From: Halictus rubicundus
Taxonomy: Eukaryota; Arthropoda; Insecta; Hymenoptera; Halictidae
Direction: 5' to 3'
Assembly (NCBI RefSeq): GCF_050948215.1
Contig: NC_135151.1
Location: forward strand, 8,286,220-8,350,219
Length of the DNA stretch: 64,000 nt
The notes beneath the pieces were generated by a model that was not told where the DNA came from, made no database searches, and worked only from the letters and a program-made list of their open reading frames with translations. The first letter of the stretch is position 1; every line of letters starts with the position of its first letter. The position numbers and the translations under genes are program-made. Positions 36,966 through 50,213 of this stretch are shown here, piece by piece.

Positions 36966-38292
36966 ATTTTTCAGTGTATAGTAAAGTATTTTGTTCTAAA
37001 TATATAAATTAATTGCCTCAACAATCATCTCCCCCATAACCGTAACGATATTCAATAATGGTTTAAAATGTATTGTAGAACGTTTCCTTTGAGCGAAAGA
37101 AAGTGGAAACATAAAAGAACAATACGTTCAATTTGTAAGAAGAATATATGTCTTTATCCTTTAAAGGAAGCCAAGTAACAAAGACTTGAAAGAGGAATTC
37201 GTTACATACATTTTGATAAATATGAAAAAATTATATTTAATTGATTACTTGAATCATAAGAGTGCCGACGTTAATATGAAATCACTTCCATCGTTTCAGT
37301 TAGTCCAAGTCAGTTTGAAATATTGAAATATTGAAATACGCTTTTAAAAAAGTCACAATATCGAAAATACGGGTGAGAAAACACCGACAACTGTTTGGTT
37401 TCTCGAACGATGCCAGATAGAACGCTATTACAAAAATAAGTTGAAAGTCACGAGTATGTAATGTCAGGCGGCTAGTATTTGTAGTGTTAGTAGTTGTTGA
37501 TATTTTTCGAAAAAGTTATCTTTAATATTGTCAACAAAATTCTTTTTTGATTTTAAAAACAGCAAGAAAACGAGATCACTGTGTCGGCGATTAGATCGTA
37601 CAAACCTTGAAGATCGATTGAACCGAGGCATCGTTCGAGGCAATTAATTTTTATTATTAATAATTCGCCGTTCACACCCTACATGAGCCCGTGACCTATT
37701 ACGAACCCTTCTCATCTCTTACTTGCGTCACATGTCTATTTTATGCGACCTATGTTCCTACAAAATCAATCTCAAGCCAATTTATTTTTAAACAAATATT
37801 TAAGCGACAGCCTCCGAAGCTTTTCCGAGATCAAGCGAATATTTCGATCTGTAACAATTTCTATGGAAAATGCGCGTCTCAACCAGCGCCGGCGCGAGGT
37901 GGATTCAACGCGTTCCCCGGAACCCGGCCCCACGCTTTATATGACCACAGGTTACAACTTACGTTCGATTTTGATGATGTAATGGGACACTTTGCGACGA
38001 AAAAGGCCAGAAAAATAATATGGTAATACTCTACCATCCTATATAATATGTAATAATGCGTTTATAATAGATAATTTATTTAAAAGTGTTTTTTTAGCCC
38101 GCACAATTTTTGAACTCGGCCCCGCAAAAGTTTACGCCGGTCCTGGTCTTAACCCTTTGTCTGTCACAGTCTAACAATCTTAAAAATTCCATAAAATGAA
38201 AGCAATTTATTTCTCTTTCAATCTTCTTGACAATTAACTAAATATCGTAACTTATGTAACTTATGTAATAGGTTTATTTTTGCCTTTAGGTC

Positions 38293-40300
38293 TCAAAATG
38301 GGGGTATATGGTCTGACTCAACTCTTTCTCCCATTATGAATTTCTTGATATCTTCTTTCGCCTCTACATTTGTTATTATATAATCGATTACCGTGCTCCC
38401 TCTCGGCTCCGTATATGTGTATTCTCCTTCTTCGTCTCCCTCCATATTCCCATTCAGAATATTCCATCCTCTTTCCTCGATTATCTCTAATAATAACTTA
38501 CCTTTCATATTTTTAACTTTATCTTTTGAACTCCTAGAGCCATGCAATTCTTCTATACTAAAATCTCCCCCCCCCCCCCTCCTGTCCAATTCTTGCATTG
38601 AAATCTCCACCGATTATCAATTTCTCCACCTGCATCCCCTGTATTATGTGGTCTAACTCTTCTTTCGTCTCCTTCATATCTCCGCTGTAGACTCTTATTA
38701 TTCTCCATTTTTCATTTTGTACGTTTAATCGTCTCTTGGATGCGTTCCGTTGCCCCCGTTGGTTCCTCCTCTCCTATACCTTTTCTTATACCTATGATAA
38801 TTTCGCCTATCGCTCTCCCCTTCTTTTTCTCTCTGGTGGCATATTTGCATTGCCATGAGAATTCCTGTGGCAATTTGTCCTTCAATCCTTCCCATTTTTT
38901 CTCCCCAACCCATGTTTTTACTAATCCTATTACATCGAGTTCTTTTAAAAAATTCCAAAACTGTTTGTCTTTACTGTATAATCCTGCAACATTCCAGTAT
39001 CTGCTTTTAATTGTGTCTATTTCTCATTTATTTCTTACTTCTTTCCCTATTCTGCCTACCCCCTCTTCCCGCATGTCTGCATCCGCATACGCGCGGACAC
39101 CGAGTGTTGGTACTATCTTTTGCCGTGTTTTCGTTGTCCTTACAAGTTCAGCGATCCTCCAATGACTTAGAGATTCACCGAACTTGACCTGCTCCAAAAA
39201 TTTACCCCTTTCAGCCCGCCCTCCTCTTTCCAGATAAATATCTTCTCGCTGATTTTTACTTTCCTGTACCCCACTTTCACCGTTGCCCCTTGCTCCCTTT
39301 CCATCTTGGCAATATCTTTAATATTTCTTTGTATCTCCCTATCCTTTTTCGTCAGGTCATTATCAATAAACAACCTCTTATCTTTCAATGTATTCTTCTT
39401 TAGCATTACCTCTCTTTTCTGTTGCCAGCTCCTTAACTTCGCTATCAGCAGCTTCCTCCTCTCTCCCCTTCCTACCCAGTATGCTTCCTCGATTTCTGAC
39501 TCCACCTGCAATTCATGCCTTAGCACATAGTCCCTCCGTTTCCGTCGGTGTCTCTTTACATGGTAGATCTTCTCCCTATATTGTGGTATTATTCCTTGTC
39601 TCTCTTTGCTCTCTAGCATCTTCCTTCTTTTGAAGCCCCTCCAGTCTTCCTGCCAACCTCTCTGTATGTTCCTTCTTGCCCTCCAACGCTTCTATCCGTC
39701 CCCTGATTTCCTTCTCTTACCTTTCCCATATTTCATCTCTCCTCTTCCATTCGTCCCTCAGATCGTGCATTCCCTGCCTCAGCTCTTCCATACCTTTCTT
39801 TACTGTCAGCATAATTTCCATCAATCTGTCGAGTCTTGCCGCCTCCATTTCTTTTATCGCGGATCCTTTCTCTTCCTCGGTTTTTTTTTCGGCGGAGGCG
39901 ACCTTTCTACACTCCTCAGTTTTAAGAATTCTTCTTCTATGTCCTTTCCGATCTTTAACCTTGCCTGCTCCGATTCGATATCCCTTTTCCACTTAAATGC
40001 GTTCAGTATCGAGCCTTCGCTGTCCGCTCTTTTTCTTCTCAGCTGTTCTACCTGTCTTGGTCTGTCCCTTCCTCTCTCCTCCTTCCGCTCGGCTCCACCT
40101 TTACCTGCTTTGCTCATTCGAGTCTTCGCTCTTCTTTATCTACTACTGTCTCCGCTTAGTTTTCTTACTTTTCCCACTCCCGCAAGATGTCCTAAGCCTC
40201 GCCATGCGTCTTGCCACATGCACTCGTTTCTCACCTTCTCTTCTTCCCCCTTTTTCGCGCACTTCTAACCGTAAGATTTCTTTTTAATACGCTCTCTTTT
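38293..40300 (-). mobile_element. Decayed non-LTR retrotransposon (LINE) with ORF1 and endonuclease remnants
   Basis: On the minus strand, 40,117-39,717 gives two overlapping Lys/Arg/Glu-rich coiled-coil frames, and 39,619-39,167 a basic 150-residue frame, together resembling ORF1 of insect LINEs. From about 39,005 a second frame starts an endonuclease/exonuclease/phosphatase domain (WNVAGL, then DVIGL). It continues through GGDFNARI at 38,587-38,617, TEPRGSTVIDYI near 38,371-38,420 and SDHIPP near 38,300. Several frameshifts break it, one at the G13/C13 tract at 38,567-38,579. No reverse transcriptase follows. The copy is a dead fragment. Clade (Jockey, R1 or I type) not assigned. Confidence 0.8.
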
Positions 40301-40710
40301 CGGCGAACGGGCAGAAGAGAGCCACTTCGCGATCGTGCTCTTCGATGATTTTCGGATGTATTGAAAACTCGTAATCTGACAAGGTTGCGTATTTTAGAAT
40401 CTAAAGTTTAGACTTGACAACGCTGTAGAGTTGAACCCGAGTCGCACTGGATCTAGTTCTCGAATTCATCGTTCTTAAAACGTAGAGGACGCTAAAATCA
40501 CTGGCATTTTAAGGTGACGGCAGGTGACGGTACTACAGATTCCTAGGACACCAAGTCCCATAACGTGTCAGGCACCAACGAGAAACGGGGGCTGGCAGTC
40601 TTTAAATATATCTCGTCGGTATGTCAGGTTTATTCCTATATCTCATCGGTGTCCAGGCTACATGCACCGACGATAACAGTGCCTCGTCGGTGTACATGGT
40701 CGCCTCTGCC

Positions 40711-40838
40711 GTGAGTGTGGGATCTGATCCAGGTTAAACGTGGGTGTTGGATCTGATCCAGGCTAAACGTGGGTGTTGGATCTGATCTAGGCTAAATGTT
40801 CCGCTCTACCGTGGGTGTGGGATCTGTTCCAGACTAGG
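40711..40838 (+). repeat. 29-bp tandem repeat, four copies
   Basis: Units at 40,711, 40,740, 40,769 and 40,811 follow GTGGGTGTTGGATCTGATCC plus AGGCTAAAC. The last copy is separated by 13 bp. Just upstream, TCGTCGGTGT-type words repeat as well (40,610-40,700). Confidence 0.9.
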
Positions 40839-41107
40839 ATTTAATGCGGGGATAGCACTGTAACGGAGGCATACAAGCACAAAGGTGTGAGAACTCTCTG
40901 CTGTTCTCTAGTAATATTTAAATCAAATTTTAGAAAACTTAAATTACTTATCTGATATGTTTGTTAGGAGTTCCATAAGTACAATATTCTACTTTAAAGC
41001 GCAAAATTATTTTTCGAAGAAGGTTATAATTAAGGTTAAGATAATTCATACTTGAAATAAGTAAGTTATGTACAGTTTGGTAATCAAAGACAATTGCATA
41101 TATTACA

Positions 41108-41293
41108 TTTTTACGGAATAGAGAAATAGCTTTTATACAGTAATTACATACGTTTTTTACACTGCTTATTTCAAATATGATATATAAATATAAAATGTAT
41201 TTTTATGGAGTAGTGAAAAATCTTTTATACAGTATTTACATACTTTTGTACACATACTGCGTATTTCAAATATGATAAATAAATATAAAATGT
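41108..41293. repeat. Tandem duplication (about 93 bp x 2) downstream of IFT52
   Basis: Units 41,108-41,199 and 41,200-41,293 align throughout, sharing TTTTATACAGTA, TTACATAC, ATTTCAAATATGAT and AAATATAAAATGTA. They lie just beyond the IFT52 stop, probably in its 3' UTR. Confidence 0.85.
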
Positions 41294-41322
41294 ATTTACA
41301 ATTTAACAATTGTATTAGTTTC

Positions 41323-43002
41323 TTATTCATGCATGGCTTTATATCTGCAGATAGATTGAAAGACAGAGTTTAATACTTCTTTAGCTGTATGAATGTTAGA
41401 GTTGTTTATCCTTATTAAACTTCCAAATTCCCTAATGTAGTGATCCAATTCAACATCTTTTGACAAATCTTTTGTTGCCATGTATTTATTTGTTAATTGA
41501 GAAAGTTTTAATAGATCAGAACTAAAGGCTTCATCCAAATCAAATAATTCCAAAGCTGGAGGAGGTAATTCTTGAAAACTTGGTGGAAAAACCTGCAAAA
41601 AAAGTTTTTAATATAGATTTGGACGATTTATACTTAATGCAAATCAGCATACTTAACGTAAATAATAGAAATTTGTACCGATGCTTGTGTGGGTGGTAGT
41701 GGAGCTTCAAAATGTGGTGGAATTAAGCTAAGGGGTTCATGTTTTACATCTAAAACTTCGTAAGCCTTTATGCAAGATGGTACCATATTTAAATTTATTG
41801 AATATAAGTGATGTTTGAATAATTTAGTATAATCATACGAATTATCTGTCATATCCATATCCTGAGTGCATACTTTTGGATTATCTGCTTGTTGTGTTAA
41901 GTCAGGCACAAAATTATATTCCCAAAACTAAATGAGTACAATTAAATTATTAGTTATCATGAATGATATTACTTCTTATATAAAGATTCATAAAAATTTT
42001 AGAACTTACGTCTACATCATCCATTTGATATTCTTTAGTCACAATTTCTTTTGATTCGAAGAAATCAAATATCATCTCTCTCAATAAATCATTCTTTTCT
42101 TTCTCTATGTACATGTCCGTTAACATTTTCGATGAACCTAAGACAACTAATTTACCACTACTGGCTTCGCTGTAATAATATGCACAAATAGGTCTGTTCA
42201 ATGGAACTGCAAGTGATCCACTGGACAATGCGACTACTGAAGGTTGAGCCACATTTAAGGTTGCACCATATGGATATAAATATTTTGTATTTCTGAAAAT
42301 AGAAGAAAATATTTTTAAAAACTTGTATATTTTTTTCTTTTCTCATAAATAATAATTATTTTATATTAAAATGATTTACATGTATTCGTCATGATTTTTT
42401 GAAAATATTGATTTATTTGACATTCCTTGGGAAATTAAACATTCTTTTGGATGCATTGTTTGACTATAACTCATACGAATTACACTATCTGAAAGATAAA
42501 TAATAATAATCAAAGCAATTCGTAAATATTAATTTCATTTAAATTATCACATTATCAAATACTAGACCATTGTTCACCATTATACCAAATTCTTCCAGTA
42601 AGAAATTAACGTTCGTGTTTGACTTATTTTCACCACCTTCGCCAAGCATAACTAAAATATGCCCAGAAGAATTTAAAAATGTTCGAATGGAATTCATTTC
42701 CAATTCTGTGAATTTGTTTTGAGGACCTGGCAACACTAGCACTTTACACGTTGACAAAGTTTCTTCTGTTAATACATCGTTATTTCTAAAATAAAATAAT
42801 TTCTAAAAACGTTACACTACAAATAATCTTCGATGAAAGAAAAATTAAAATGCTAAACATACTCAACAAATTTCCACTTCGATTTTAACTTTCTCTGTAG
42901 CACTTTAAATTCTTCATTCAGTTTTCTCTTGCACTTAGAAGCGTCAAAAATGATAACGTTCGTATTAGTATTACTATCACCGACGCCAAAAATCGAGCTC
43001 AT
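41323..43002 (-). CDS. IFT52: Intraflagellar transport protein 52
   Basis: IFT52 is a core subunit of the IFT-B complex that carries cargo along ciliary microtubules; in insects it is needed in ciliated sensory neurons. Six coding exons on the minus strand: 43002-42864 is refined to 43002-42863, then 42785-42568, 42488-42380, 42292-42010, 41927-41679 and 41592-41323. They join in frame to 422 residues, close to the vertebrate length of about 437. Recognisable blocks are LPGPQNKF, FGIMVNND, HPKECL, YPYGATLNV, SSGKLVVLGS (the N-terminal GIFT-type domain), then DVKHEPL and the conserved FPPSFQELPPPALELFDLDE near the C-terminus. The exon 2 donor is a weak GGTCTAG; the other GT nearby breaks the frame. 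The start Met begins the family's N-terminus. Divergent from transaldolase. Confidence 0.96.
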
Positions 43003-44601
43003 ATCGAATATTAATTTATTATTGCAAATTCAATAAATATTACAATCAAATAAATTACGTTTTCAGTAACTGGCTCTTACGCTAATAAAGAGCATAGTTC
43101 GTACTATACATCTACATATGTAGCGTTGCCATTAGCAACTGTGTACTATATCAAATCAAACATTACAACTCATTGATGCGCATACTATGGTATCTTATTT
43201 TCAATCTTATACAGTAATAACACCCTTGAATTTTATAACTATATATGTTTCATTAAAGTAGAAAATAACAAACATAATTCAAGACAACAATAAATGATGT
43301 CTTAAATTTTGATTCTTTGTTGCATTATTGCAAAATAATTACATCAGTTTTTAACTTACATTTTGTATTTATCCATGTTTTAGATATCGAACGACTACAT
43401 ATCGATTTTAGATAAAATCGGAAAATTAAAAAATCAAAGTTTTAGTTACTTTTAATAAAAATCATATAAATAAGCACATTACAAGGAATACTACTATTTT
43501 ATAAAATTATAAGGTGAGCATTTTCAAGCTTCAACTCACCTTTGTTAATTGTTTGTTAATTTATAGATTAATAATTAATATATTAATTTATCGTTTCTCA
43601 TAATGTATAGTATATTGAGTATTACCCGAGTTTTACAATAAGTTTCCCAGAAGGCTACAAAATATTAAGAAATTAAATTAGTTAAAAAAATAATGTGCGT
43701 TCGGTTTTATGCTAAAAGACTGCTCGGTTCTGTTCCAGGAAAGACGGCCCGGTTCTGTGCCATGCTAAGGCTGAGCAGATGTCAGTACTATATCGGGAAC
43801 GCCGAAAACCCGGGCGTGAGCACTCTTCTATCTTCTCTGCTGTATATATGTCAGTGCATTTCCTCTCTGTCAGTATCAAGTAATGAATATCGACCTTGAG
43901 CAGTAAATTCTAGACTTTATTCATTGTTATTAAAAACATATTATACAGTATTATTTATTATTTACAGTATTTAATTATTATTTAATTATTTCTTCATTGA
44001 TTAAATAATTTTTAAATATAAACGCATAATTACTAGGAAAAGATTCTGTCCAAAATCCCCAGAAATTGATGGCGTAACAAAATGTACGAGTTTTCGTATA
44101 TGTATTTTCTTTATAGATTTTTCCATATGTATGATTATTATTACTCATATTAGTAACAATATTATTAATTTTTCCATTTTATGAGCTTAAATCTTTACTC
44201 TTTTATTATTTCCTAAGCTTAAATTTTAAACCAACGTATTTCCTATGTCATTATGACAATGCAGAGTCTATAATTTCTTATTGTAACTAGAAAAATACAT
44301 ATTAATCTGAGACATTATAGTTTTCTTCCTTTTTAGACTTAGAGTTGTCAGTGGTTTAATCAATATATTTACATTTGGATTTAGTTTTATTTATGTTATC
44401 ATATAAGTAAATACGGTAATTACTAATCTGTACTTATGCATGTGTTATGTATCTACTTGTTTAGGATAATGTAAATATGTGAAGTTGTGTAACAAGGAAT
44501 TGAGTAAAAGTTGGCAATACTGCAAAGTATCGTGGTTAATCACTCGAGCGTAAAAAGCAGGAATTTCGATCTCCAGTCTTCATATAAAAGTATCGGTAAT
44601 A
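43003..44601. other. Divergent intergenic region between IFT52 and transaldolase
   Basis: 1.6 kb, AT-rich, expected to hold both promoters. A GC-richer patch at 43,690-43,900 carries a 68-codon open frame without known domains and a repeated CGGTTCTGT word. No RFX-type X-box was confirmed by eye. Confidence 0.4.
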
Positions 44602-47282
44602 ATGAGCGAATCTCAATCGAAGAAAGTCAAGATGGCAAGCTCGTTGACACAATTAAAGGAATTAACGACAATTGTCGCCGACACTGGTGACTTCCAAGGT
44701 ATGTAGATGAATAAAAAATACTTGTTCGGAGCTAACGTGTTCGGACAAAGGTGAAGATAATTATCGCAAAGTATGACATAGACAAAACTATGATGTATAC
44801 TTAATTTAATTCTAAAATATTATAGACATGTTAAAATATTAAAAAATGTATCTATTTCATAATCAGTATTTAAATATTATATTTTTTTAAATTGTGTGTA
44901 TGTACTACTACAGAGTATTTCACATTCTATTAGTGGAAAAATACTTGTTTGACTTTAGATTACATTATGGACTTAGTGGTGGGGAAAATTACAAAATCGT
45001 CCGATGTTACGATTTCGTTATTTTTCATAATGCATTTTGAATTTATATTACACTTGCTTGTAAAATGTGCGAAAATAGTCGAAATCAATAAAAAATTTGT
45101 TTTATTTCTTCAGAAATGATTAAATACTACTGTTGTATTTAAAGAAATCATATATTTTATGAAAATAAATATTAATAATGATCTCACTACACAGATTTTA
45201 ATTTTTTATCAAATGTAAGAGTAATATTATAGAGCTATTTTTGCTTATTATTACGATTCACATACATAATTAGATAATCATTGTGTATTATTCATGTGAT
45301 CTACGAATGTCTTCAATGACCTTTGAGATATGAAAGCAAAGGTTTATCTACAATATAATAGATTTCTATATCTGTGAATACAAATTTCATAATAAATTTA
45401 TGATAGAACTGAATATTATGAATATTTATGTATTATTTTTAGCGATGGAACAATTTAAACCAATAGATGCAACTACAAATCCCTCTTTGATTCTTGCTGC
45501 TGCTAGTCAAAAAAAATATGCACATTTAATTGACAAAGCTGTACATTATGGAAAGAAATCAGGATCGTAAGTATCTCTCATAATATTTTAAATGTGCGTT
45601 TAAATAGTTTAAGTAATATTAGTACATAATAATTTTCATACAAACAAATTTTCTTTCGCTATGGCGTGATTGTATGATATTATCAGAAGGATTTATATTA
45701 TCCTATAATACATTTGGAATATAACAACACACTTAATGTGTACACAATAAGAATAATCTAATAACTTGCATTTGCAAATGAAAATAAGATAGTACACTAG
45801 GATTAATTATTAAAGTTAGTTATTACAATTTTGTTTTTTTTTTATTTAAGCTGTATTTAGAGAAAAAGTAGATCCTTTTTTTTTGTAGTGATAGATTTTT
45901 TATAGAATTTATAGCACATTAAACGATTATTTAAGACATTGTAGGAATTACAAAGCAAAAAAATACATCAGAACAAAAAATTATCCATGCCGTATGAAGG
46001 AAAGTAAATCTTGACGACAATATATAAAATTATTTAAAAATTAGTCTTAATAAAGAAGAATGTTAAAATTTGTGAAAAGAGAAACAAAAAGAAGAATCAA
46101 ATAAAATATATATGAAAAAAGAAGTGTTTACCAAATATTAAAGTGGTAATGGATAGTCTTCATAATAACTTTGTGCACTTAAGTGTATTTTAAGGGGATT
46201 GTAAACTTACAAATTTATTTATTTGTTTCAGCACTTTGGCAGAGCAAGTTGAAGCAGCCTTAGATTTCATATGTGTCCTTTTTGGTAAAGAGATTTTAAA
46301 CATTGTGCCTGGTAGGGTTTCTACAGAAGTAGATGCTAGGCTATCTTTTAATAAAGAAGCCAGTATTGAAAAAGCAAAAAAGTTAATTAGTTTGTATGAA
46401 GAACTTGGTATAAGTAAAGACCGAGTTTTGATCAAACTTGCATCTACTTGGGAAGGTATTCAAGCGGCAAAGTAAGTAGGAAATTAAGAAAATAACTCTA
46501 AATACAATTTTATAAAATGTTTTAACCTTTGTAGCGAATTGGAAGAAAAATATGGAATACATTGTAATTTAACGCTACTATTCTCTTTTGCACAAGCAGT
46601 CGCATGTGCAGAAGCAGGCGTTACTCTAATATCGCCATTTGTTGGTAGAATCTTGGATTGGTAAGATACTATAAAAATGAAAATGTAGAACATTAATAAA
46701 TCATTATTAAAATAAAATTATTAACTCATAAATTTTGAGAAGTAATGAAAAATACATGTAGTGAAATCAATTTTTAGGTATGTAACAAATACTGATAAAA
46801 AATCATATGAAGCTAAAGAAGATCCAGGTGTTGTATCTGTAACTAAAATCTATAATTATTACAAAAAGTTTGGGTATAAAACTGTTGTTATGGGAGCTTC
46901 ATTTAGAAATGTTGGTAAGTATATACCTGTCTTTATAAAAAAAATTAAAATATCAATTTATATATATGTATATAATAATTAATACATCACAAAATTTGTA
47001 CATTTAGGTGAAATCAAAGAACTGGCTGGTTGCGACTTCTTAACCATTAGTCCGAAATTATTGGAAGAATTAGAAAAAAGTAATGAACCGATTCGCAAAG
47101 CTCTTTCAGTGGAAGTAGCTAAGAAATCTGATCTTCAAAAGATCAGTTTGGATGAAGCTGAATTTAGATGGCTTCTCAATGAAGATCAAATGGCTTCTGA
47201 TAAATTAAGCGAAGGTATTCGCAAGTTTGCAGTAGACGTCCGCAAATTGGAAAAATTACTACAAGAAAAAATTCAGTCTTAA
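44602..47282 (+). CDS. Taldo: Transaldolase
   Basis: Cytosolic enzyme of the non-oxidative pentose phosphate pathway that moves a dihydroxyacetone unit between sugar phosphates. Six exons: 44602-44698, 45443-45566, 46232-46471, 46535-46660, 46778-46914 and 47008-47282. They join in frame to 332 residues, close to the usual length of about 337 for animals. The active-site signature DATTNPSL lies in exon 2. The Schiff-base lysine is K142 in RVLIKLASTWEG, the same position as in the human enzyme. NLTLLFSFAQA and SPFVGRILDW follow in exon 4. All splice sites are GT-AG. The first Met is used; a second in-frame Met at residue 11 is possible. First intron about 740 bp. Divergent to IFT52, same strand as ZNF330. 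Confidence 0.98.
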
Positions 47283-48448
47283 ATATGAGCAAAATACCTT
47301 TCCATGTTTATAATGTAAACAATTAATTGTAAATAACAATGATGCAAAGTAATGATTATACCAAATAACAATTACTAATGTATAATGCATTCCATTCTTT
47401 GCATTTACAAAACAACACACGAACAATATAGTTATACAATATACAAAAATTATATTTTTGTTAAAAAAATTATACTTTTTAATAAGATGTTGCTACATAA
47501 ATATCAATTTTGAATTCCCTCAAATGCGTTATTTATTGACAAAATTTACTAACGATTAAGATAGAACCTATTACATATTTATGAACGTGTAACTATTATA
47601 TACTGCCCATAACTGTATTGAAGGCAACTAGAAGGAATGAGGGTCTGATGGTACAGATAATTTGGCTATTGATCTAAAAGTGACAATGTCAACGAATCAA
47701 ATTATGCACAAGTAGGGCCCCCTTTTGCCCTTAAGCTGTGCTACACATATATACTTCTTCTTCAGCTACTTTGCGGTCCAGTATGTTTACTCTTTTTTAC
47801 CTCAGAACTTGTTACAAAATGATATAAATCAATTATATTTCCATAAGTAGCTCTACACACTACAATTGTTCTTACGGACCATATAATTGTGACATTATAG
47901 CTGAGTATAGTAGGAATCGATGAAATAAGGAACTATTGATGCAAAAGTCAATATCAAGTCTAACTCGACATAGGAACGCAAAGGGTTCATAATCTTGTTA
48001 TACCGTGAGATAATTTTCCTTTGAGAGTATATACACACTAATTTTAAAATTTTTCATATTTTTGTACTTACACTCGTAAGAGGAAGCAACAAAAATTTTA
48101 TTTTTTTTTAAGTTTGAATTTAGAATTTAGTTAATAAAAATATTGTATGTAAAAGGTGTATGCGTTTGTATGCATATATTACGAATATTTAAATATATGG
48201 ACAAGTTGCTGCAACTTGTTTAATAAATTGTTTAAATTTAGATATTCCTTATATTATTTAAAATTCCCGTGTTATTTTTTGACTAATCGAAATTGAGTAT
48301 CTTCTTTTCGATTCGATTAATCGAGATAATATGCAATACATGAACGAATGGTGAAGATTTTACTATGTTTGTCAGGAAGTGTGCTTGGAATAACTAGATA
48401 GGGTATTGGGTATATGTTCTACAAGTTACGTTGAAAGAAAGTTACAAT
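47283..48448 (+). other. Transaldolase 3' region and ZNF330 upstream region
   Basis: 1.17 kb of AT-rich DNA with no gene. A consensus AATAAA lies at 48,133-48,138, though an earlier variant signal may be used. ZNF330 begins 1.17 kb after the transaldolase stop. Confidence 0.4.
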
Positions 48449-50146
48449 ATGCCGAAAAAAAAGACAGGTCAAAGAAGGAAAGCGGAGAAACAAAAATTAA
48501 GACAGAAAGAAATTCGGACTGCAAAAGATCAAGTAGATCTAGCTAAATTTCCTTGCAATGCTGTAATGGTAAGTATTTTTATGTTAAAGTATAATTATAA
48601 CCTTAAAATACTACATATATTTGTATATATTAAGTTTCAAATTAATAATAATTTATATTAATTTTTGTCACTAATATAAAGGAGTGTGATAAGTGTAACA
48701 AGAAACAGAAAAGCAGAGCATTTTGCTATTTTTGTCAGAGTGTGCAACGGTTACCTTTGTGTGCACATTGTGGAAAGATGAAATGTATGCTGAAAACTGG
48801 AGATTGTGTTGTTCGTCACCCTGGTATATTTACTACTGGATTAGGTATGGTGGTAAGTTTGTTTTAGAAATAATCCAAATGTAATAAACATTAGAAATGC
48901 AAAATTATACTTTAAAATGACACTGCCAACATAAAATTATAGGGTGCAATATGTGATCACTGTGAAGCATGGGTATGTCATGGAAGGCGCTGCCTTACAA
49001 CACATGCATGTATCTGTCCATTAGCAGATGCAATTTGTCAAGAATGTGAAAGAGGTGTATGGGATCATGGTGGTAGAATATTTCGATGCTCATTTTGCAA
49101 TTGCTTTCTTTGTGAAGATGACCAATTTGAACATCAAGCATCATGTCAAGTTTTGGAAGCAGAAAGTTTTAAATGTAAGTACATTTAGAAACTATCTTTA
49201 AATTATTGTTAGTGTATTTATATAGCAACTTTTGTACTTTTCTTAAGATTTACTAAAAAAATAAAAATTAATATTTCTAGGTCAATCATGCAATCGTTTG
49301 GGACAGTATTCCTGTTTGAGGTGTAAAACATGTTATTGTGAAGATCATGTCCGACGAAAAGGATTTAAGTATGAAAAAAATAAGCCGATACCATGTCCAA
49401 AATGTAGTTTTGAAACATCTCAAACAAAAGATCTCAGCATGTCAAGTGAGTAACAAAACTATTGCTTATATGCTTAGGGACAACAATGTAATTAGATTGT
49501 AAGCATAGTGAGATCATAAACAGTTGCTCTGTGTAATATTTCAAAACAGTTACGTTTATTACATTCAGGATTATCTTTATCAGTGTTAAAATGTACAGAA
49601 CTTATTTAAAAGAAAAATTAACTTATCTGGTATTTTAAATAGCAATGAACAAAATATCACTTTTTCTTTGGCTCAATCCTCTTTGTAGTTCACTAAATTA
49701 TTATTTCCACATTTATCTTTGCTTATAAATATCATACAAATGTTTATTAATTGATTAACATTTGTTTACCTTGAATATTATAAATTCTCAAACGTTTAAT
49801 ATTATTTCAGCACGAAGTCATAAATTTGGTAGACAAAATCAAAGTGGAGCATGTGAATCCGATGAAGAAAATGAGTATAGTTATTATGGTACAGAAATTA
49901 CTTACATTTTAATATCCATTTAATGTTCTAACAACTTATTCATACACATTCTTTCTTATTGCAGGAAATCAATCTCAGGGTTATAGTTCTGAGAATTATA
50001 CTCTTGATGATGAAGACGAAGATGAGGAAGATGATGGTGATGATGATGATGACGATGATGATGATGAAGAGGAAGAAGAGGAGGAACAAGATGAGTCATT
50101 AAGTGAAACTGAAGAAAATGACAACAATAAGTTACTTCAGACTTAA
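48449..50146 (+). CDS. ZNF330: Zinc finger protein 330 (nucleolar autoantigen 36)
   Basis: Conserved Cys-rich nuclear/nucleolar protein of poorly known function (NOA36 in vertebrates). Six exons: 48449-48568, 48682-48852, 48943-49174, 49281-49445, 49811-49888 and 49965-50146. They join in frame to 315 residues, similar to human ZNF330. A basic N-terminus (MPKKKTGQRRKAEKQK) may act as a nuclear signal. From residue 42 to about 210, many CxxC pairs (CDKC, CYFC, CAHC, CDHC, CPLA, CQEC, CSFC, CRLG-type) form the zinc-binding region, with the family hallmark ECERGVWDHGGRIF. DLSMSTRS follows. The C-terminus is strongly acidic (Asp/Glu run near 270-300). The start is the ATG at 48,449; the frame is open further upstream only through non-ATG codons. 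Convergent with SPCS3. Confidence 0.97.
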
Positions 50147-50152
50147 CACTTT

Positions 50153-50213
50153 AATAAAAATAATGTTTAGCAAGAAATTAAACAATCTTATTAAATGTAA
50201 AGTAAAAAATAAA
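50153..50213 (+). terminator. Polyadenylation signals of ZNF330
   Basis: AATAAA at 50,153-50,158, only 7 bases after the stop, and again at 50,208-50,213. The second allows a more usual 3' UTR. The gap to the convergent SPCS3 stop is 419 bp. Confidence 0.5.

Noticed and set aside
39306..40287. Plus-strand Ser/Pro/Leu-rich frames up to 220 codons
   Set aside because: Antisense shadows of the Lys/Glu/Arg-rich ORF1 of the LINE remnant.
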